Shown here piece after piece: positions 62,401 to 64,000 of a stretch of 64,000 nucleotides of DNA (positions within the stretch are counted from its first letter, which is position 1; each line of letters opens with the position of its first letter). Below the pieces are notes generated by a model. It was not told the origin of the DNA, did no database searches, and saw only the letters and a program-made list of their open reading frames with translations. Source of the stretch: Candidatus Thorarchaeota archaeon (lineage in GTDB: Archaea; Asgardarchaeota; Thorarchaeia; Thorarchaeales; Thorarchaeaceae); assembly GCA_029855935.1 (NCBI GenBank), contig JAGSHN010000032.1, positions 40,756-104,755 on the forward strand. The letters run 5' to 3'. Both the position numbers and the translations under genes were made by a program.

Positions 62401-64000
62401 TGAATGAACATTCCAGCTTGTGTGAGTCGGGAGATCACCCCACACCATAGTGGGCAGGGTGTCAACAACATCTGAGAGAGCAGGAACGTTGTAGGAGGTG
62501 TCACCGATGAGGTCACCATCGTTGTCCACGCCAGCATAGTCCCAGTAGACGTTGCCGTACGTACCATTATTGAACGCATTACCCGTGCCGGATTCGGTGA
62601 TGTGCCTGTAATTATTCCAAAACAGGTTCATGTAGACCACATTATTGTCACCCTCAACATCGAGTGCAACACTGGATGCAGAAGTGATTCCCTGGAAGAC
62701 GTTAAATCGAATTGTGTTGTGAGCGCTAGAGCCATCGATGAAAAGACCTACATCATTGGTCCCTGTGAAATTCGAATGCTCGATCGTACAATACGTGCTC
62801 CCACCAAGGAAGATTCCTGTATCCACATTGTCAAAGGACATGTCGGAGATCGTCGTGCCATTGACACTGTTGAGATAGAGTCCAGTTGTGCAGTCGGTCG
62901 CTGTCAATCCATCGACGTCCACTGCAACATTGTCAATATACAATCCTACGTCAGCATTGCTTACAGTAACATTTCTGATTGTGACGGGCGAGATTGTGAT
63001 GGTCAGTCCTGAACGGGCTGCACCCCAACCGCACCAGCTCACAGTGCTATCTGTAAACACAAAGTGAGCGCCTGAATAGAAGATGATGTCGTACGAGTTG
63101 GTATGATCTGAGCTATCTATGAGCGCACCCTTTGTGATGTGGAAGGCTCCTCCGTTCTGCACAGACAGTGTCTGCAACGACGATGAACCGAAGATGAGAT
63201 GAGTTCCGATCAGTGTCAAGTTCCCGGTCCCAAGAATATTCACATTGCCTGTGATCGTCTTGGTCACACGCAGTAGTATTGTCTGGCTATCGATGGTCCA
63301 ATCGCCAGAGTCCGGTGGTAAGTTACCCATGCCCATTATTGGATAGTGGTCAACACCAGCCAGAGAATAGCCGTAGAGATTCCATGGAGTAGCACCAATC
63401 CATGGTGTGGCGCCTTCAACACCAGTATAGTCATCATAGAAGTTGCCATAGGTACCATTGTCAAATTGGTTGCCGCCTCCCGAGCCGAGCCAGACATTAC
63501 CAAGAGCATTCGAGTAGAACCAGTTGAGATATGCTATACAGTTCTGGGGTCGGAAAAGATTGAAGCCCCATCCGCCATTGTCGTGTACCGTGTTATTGTA
63601 CAGGGTCGCATGGTTCATTGTGTTGTGGATCTCGATTCCATCGCCGCCTGAATTGTACACAACGTTGTCGGTCAAGAGGAACCCATTTGCACTGGCCATG
63701 AATACATACATTCCGTCATCTCCGCTATCATGGACCACATTCCTCTGGACTGCCGCGTTATCAGGCGCGTTCATCGAGAGGCCTCTCAATGTGACATTGT
63801 AGATCACATTATCGGACACATTGATTGCCTGTGCGGGCGATTCAATGCTAATACCGTCGCTTCCACAGGCGTAGACAGTATTATTCGTCAGAATCAGGTT
63901 ATGACCGACCTCAAAACGAATCCCATAGCCACTAATGTCATGAATGATATTTCCCGACAAAGTGATATTGTTCGGCAAGCGGGATGAGTCTACGTAGCCA
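59422..64000 (-). CDS. Giant parallel beta-helix surface protein, C-terminal 1.5 thousand residues
   Basis: The frame stays open to the right edge (at least 1525 residues), so the N-terminus and signal peptide are outside the window. It consists of long stretches of right-handed parallel beta-helix repeats (NNTVYACGSDGI, NVTIYDCNIQMN, GIYIRESVNTTLTNV), as in NosD or pectate lyases. Two or three beta-sandwich domains follow (around IIAPSDGSYVAGSVTVTV and DNTGPVLILGNSDGDV), then a threonine-rich stalk, a membrane helix and KMKGILGSNK. It is a cell-surface protein, probably for polysaccharide binding, adhesion or cleavage; no catalytic site is evident in this part. Confidence 0.85.
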   Translation of the reverse strand, partial: GYVDSSRLPNNITLSGNIIHDISGYGIRFEVGHNLILTNNTVYACGSDGISIESPAQAINVSDNVIYNVTLRGLSMNAPDNAAVQRNVVHDSGDDGMYVFMASANGFLLTDNVVYNSGGDGIEIHNTMNHATLYNNTVHDNGGWGFNLFRPQNCIAYLNWFYSNALGNVWLGSGGGNQFDNGTYGNFYDDYTGVEGATPWIGATPWNLYGYSLAGVDHYPIMGMGNLPPDSGDWTIDSQTILLRVTKTITGNVNILGTGNLTLIGTHLIFGSSSLQTLSVQNGGAFHITKGALIDSSDHTNSYDIIFYSGAHFVFTDSTVSWCGWGAARSGLTITISPVTIRNVTVSNADVGLYIDNVAVDVDGLTATDCTTGLYLNSVNGTTISDMSFDNVDTGIFLGGSTYCTIEHSNFTGTNDVGLFIDGSSAHNTIRFNVFQGITSASSVALDVEGDNNVVYMNLFWNNYRHITESGTGNAFNNGTYGNVYWDYAGVDNDGDLIGDTSYNVPALSDVVDTLPTMVWGDLPTHTSWNVHSLTFVFATNYTLSGDLTVYDGGYMRTMSATIWFNCSSDQEFGITIEDGGHVLFEDSTFRATNNTNRFTALANIGGYVEVAHSTFVGLYWFETKTNDTYVTDMIVQDSYVGLYLDGSSSQRLMGITVNGITATSIEKYVLYARYCVDLTITGIHAQHITIDAVVGIQECGDVTLADSVVSDASCVLTERWPLHGATLIVHNVNATDVGTGFSMIDLLTNVTIYDCNIQMNSAGTMVFIQDAAWFHVFDCYGFNGSIGVFVYDTTGLIENSDLLNFTDGIRFRYDEAGHSVTVKSVTFYGCSHGVSMPQVYDSSVVIEVYDSTFSYCQFAVYRVQSHNFLFGRNTISDADYGVSVSEYGQVRMNGHLFNNTYVRCVYAISLQQQAHDFVIENETIIDCPTSIYILSVDNVSISNTLIQGYDDFGIYIRESVNTTLTNVVLKNGKIAIEFYTTTRVTMSGCHIENSTEVINFYDGGVSSISDANHTIDTSNTFDGKPIYYLFNRDHETFAGLDTYSLYVMYCDHITITESTVGDRTDYIHLYSLSNSTFANSTVRVSLRLNDVSDTVFIGNTFNTTSTFHIFRGYISNVTLTLNSFLSPYSIYSDFYLNSTEYGNYWYDYTGIDANHDGIGDTPHEISYEYYDYLPLMVRPGGYDVEIVIIAPSDGSYVAGSVTVTVNMTVQTGVYYEGSMTVSTVITLNGTQIGSGTDGTITFTLDSTTFADGTYILKVLTTVNSVDEYTEEVTVIADNTGPVLILGNSDGDVTSSSYMNLQVNAQDTLSHVKWIALWVNGTLMTNATRDDTSTVLSYSLTFTGEGAYEVMYQAGDGAGNVATSATITIYQDVTDPELSQPGDVTYSAGSVGNTITWTAYDLNPRCYNVTIDDISLLNATWDGSTIVVNIDGLAVGDHSVHISVYDRAGHMNDDWVVVYVIESTTSTTTTTTTTTTTTSTTSTTSTVPPGGGDTMGLVILAIGGVAGVVVLVVVLKMKGILGSNK

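Noticed and set aside
1..64000. Insertion sequences, integrases, prophage or CRISPR arrays
   Set aside because: None seen: no transposase or integrase motifs and no regularly spaced repeats.

Overview
The window reads as a chromosome segment of an archaeon, most likely an Asgard lineage (Thorarchaeota-like by general character; this is inference, not a database result). The evidence is two Ras/Arf-like small GTPases, a split archaeal-type lipoate ligase (LplA + LplB) beside a radical SAM protein, TATA-box promoters about 25-30 bases upstream of leaderless starts, many GTG/TTG starts, surface proteins with Thr/Ser stalks and one C-terminal membrane anchor, and no rRNA or tRNA. Coding density is high except for a degraded patch around 38.2-40.2 kb.

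Layout: 0-3 kb, lipoate assembly genes and a VapBC-type toxin-antitoxin pair. 3-5.1 kb, a membrane metalloprotease-like protein and a GNAT acetyltransferase. 5.2-11.3 kb, phosphate uptake: an AbrB-PhoU regulator divergent from pstS-pstC-pstA-pstB-phoU, with a palindrome at the pstS promoter. 11.3-14.6 kb, two small GTPases with non-AUG starts, a TIM-barrel sugar isomerase and a zinc-ribbon protein. 14.7-26 kb, GH116 glucosidase, ATP-grasp ligase, cupin, secreted metallophosphatase, thioredoxin-fold SSP411-type protein, a long coiled-coil/winged-helix protein and an aminotransferase. 26-29.9 kb, small metal-binding proteins, a strong terminator, a structured non-coding element, an MvaI/BcnI-type restriction-modification pair in which both genes carry one frameshift, and a protein with a ubiquitin-like beta-grasp region.

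30-36 kb: phosphofructokinase, CorA, nitroreductase and a two-gene MinD/ParA-like ATPase plus membrane-partner operon. 36-38.2 kb: two paralogous B-box zinc-finger membrane proteins. 38.2-40.2 kb: mostly non-coding, with a truncated class III aminotransferase. 40.2-48.5 kb: acetyltransferase, FAD oxidoreductase, FetAB-like ABC exporter, a cytosolic beta-propeller protein, an ECF S-component-like protein, pyroglutamyl peptidase, LysE exporter and a small surface protein. 48.6-58.1 kb: an apparently permuted oligopeptide-binding protein, DUF389, saccharopine-dehydrogenase-like enzyme, and an FGGY kinase (with a four-cysteine insert) near a form IV RuBisCO-like protein. 58.1-64 kb: an ArsR-type regulator behind a highly structured leader, then the C-terminal 1.5 thousand residues of a giant parallel beta-helix surface protein that runs off the right edge.

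Functional themes are lipoylation, phosphate scavenging, carbohydrate breakdown (GH116, TIM-barrel isomerase, PFK, FGGY kinase, RLP), cell-surface interaction, and eukaryote-like signalling folds (small GTPases, ubiquitin-like fold, B-box zinc fingers). The most promising under-described items are the ATPase/membrane-partner operon, the RLP-kinase locus, the ubiquitin-like protein, the permuted binding protein and two structured non-coding segments.
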